Positions 63,586 through 64,000 of a DNA stretch of 64,000 nt are shown one piece after another. A program made the translations under genes and the position numbers. The stretch is from assembly GCA_963556195.1 (NCBI GenBank), contig OY744521.1:127106459-127170458 (forward strand), read 5' to 3'. Origin of the DNA: Sepiola atlantica (lineage: Eukaryota; Mollusca; Cephalopoda; Sepiida; Sepiolidae). The notes under the pieces are model-generated. The model did not search any database. It worked only from the letters and a program-made list of their open reading frames with translations, and was not told where the DNA came from. How positions within the stretch are numbered: the first letter of the stretch is position 1; each line of letters opens with the position of its first letter.

Positions 63586-64000
63586 ACATCCGATCAAAAA
63601 AAATAGCAATTCTTTCCACTTTGTCAGAAACATCGCTCATAAAATGTGAGAACTAAAGGACAAAATAGGTGGTAAGCAAAAGTTACGAAGCTGCGGAAAG
63701 TAAACACAAAGTCCACCTTCTACTATCATCACAACATTTTGGCCATTACACTCTCCAGCTCTCAAATGCCTTTTGTGATAATCAGCACATTCAGTTTGAA
63801 ATTCCCACAAGATGACCTGACATTGCCCGGGAATATGTGGATTTGTTATTGTTTACTAAAATATTATTTGTAAATCTGACATTTTTGCAAGTTTCATTTC
63901 ACTTTTTTCTTAAATGTTTAATTATACTATCTAAATATTAAATAATTTTATTAATAGCATTTAGAAAGTCAAAGTTAATCATTGTTATGGTTTAACTATT
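63586..64000. other. No recognisable gene
   Basis: AT-rich sequence to the window end. Confidence 0.5.

Overview
The window is animal nuclear DNA: AT-rich, gene-poor and packed with mobile elements, satellites and TA/TG microsatellites. The only host gene I can name is a two-coding-exon COX6C-type cytochrome c oxidase subunit gene with GT-AG splicing (51962-52379, +). The repeat content (Penelope-like elements, RTE and CR1/Jockey-type LINE relics, a mariner relic, a Gypsy-type LTR element, a Helitron-like element, tRNA-SINEs) fits a mollusc, quite possibly a cephalopod. That placement is inference, not proof. A second possible host gene is a 22-codon terminal exon on the minus strand (62523-62592), with a plausible long 3'UTR to its left.

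Layout. 1-7.2 kb: LINE and SINE debris, a 476-941/2447-2925 inverted repeat, foldback elements, TA microsatellites and three hammerhead-like termini. 7.26-9.53 kb: a decayed LINE (minus) interrupted at 8015-8340 by a SINE whose head is the 5' end of U2 snRNA, with a 13-bp target duplication. 10.43-15.90 kb: a Helitron-like element filled with five minisatellite blocks of four kinds. 16.29-17.01 kb: another SINE copy, then a 7 x 51-bp array. 18.06-29.11 kb: two nearly identical Penelope-like retroelements, head to head. The plus copy is full length with an intact RT/GIY-YIG ORF and flanking pLTRs; the minus copy is 5'-truncated. 29.1-31.3 kb: foldback and hammerhead-bearing termini, including a tRNA-SINE joined to a hammerhead ribozyme. 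31.4-38.9 kb: LTR-like promoter relic, LINE tails, a 2999-bp non-autonomous Gypsy-type element with TSDs, and a mariner relic. 38.97-45.9 kb: a run of foldback/MITE elements, one with an 8-bp TSD. 46-51.4 kb: mostly unannotatable AT-rich DNA with small duplications. 51.96-53.24 kb: COX6C. 54.7-55.6 kb: two unexplained overlapping ORFs. 56-59.9 kb: three LINE relics. 59.9-62.6 kb: candidate 3'UTR and last exon. 62.8-64 kb: LINE tail and AT-rich DNA.

The unifying signal is self-cleaving RNA. Hammerhead cores (CUGANGA ... GAAA ... UH with pairable stems I-III) sit in all three Penelope pLTRs, next to a tRNA-SINE, and in one arm of a perfect 74-bp hairpin; decayed versions lie at several TA-microsatellite-flanked termini. 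In the complete Penelope copy the two predicted cleavage sites are exactly 5,024 nt apart, so cleavage of a read-through RNA would release one unit-length RNA. Several of these termini occur as outward-facing inverted pairs. All ribozyme calls are by-eye foldings and have not been tested.
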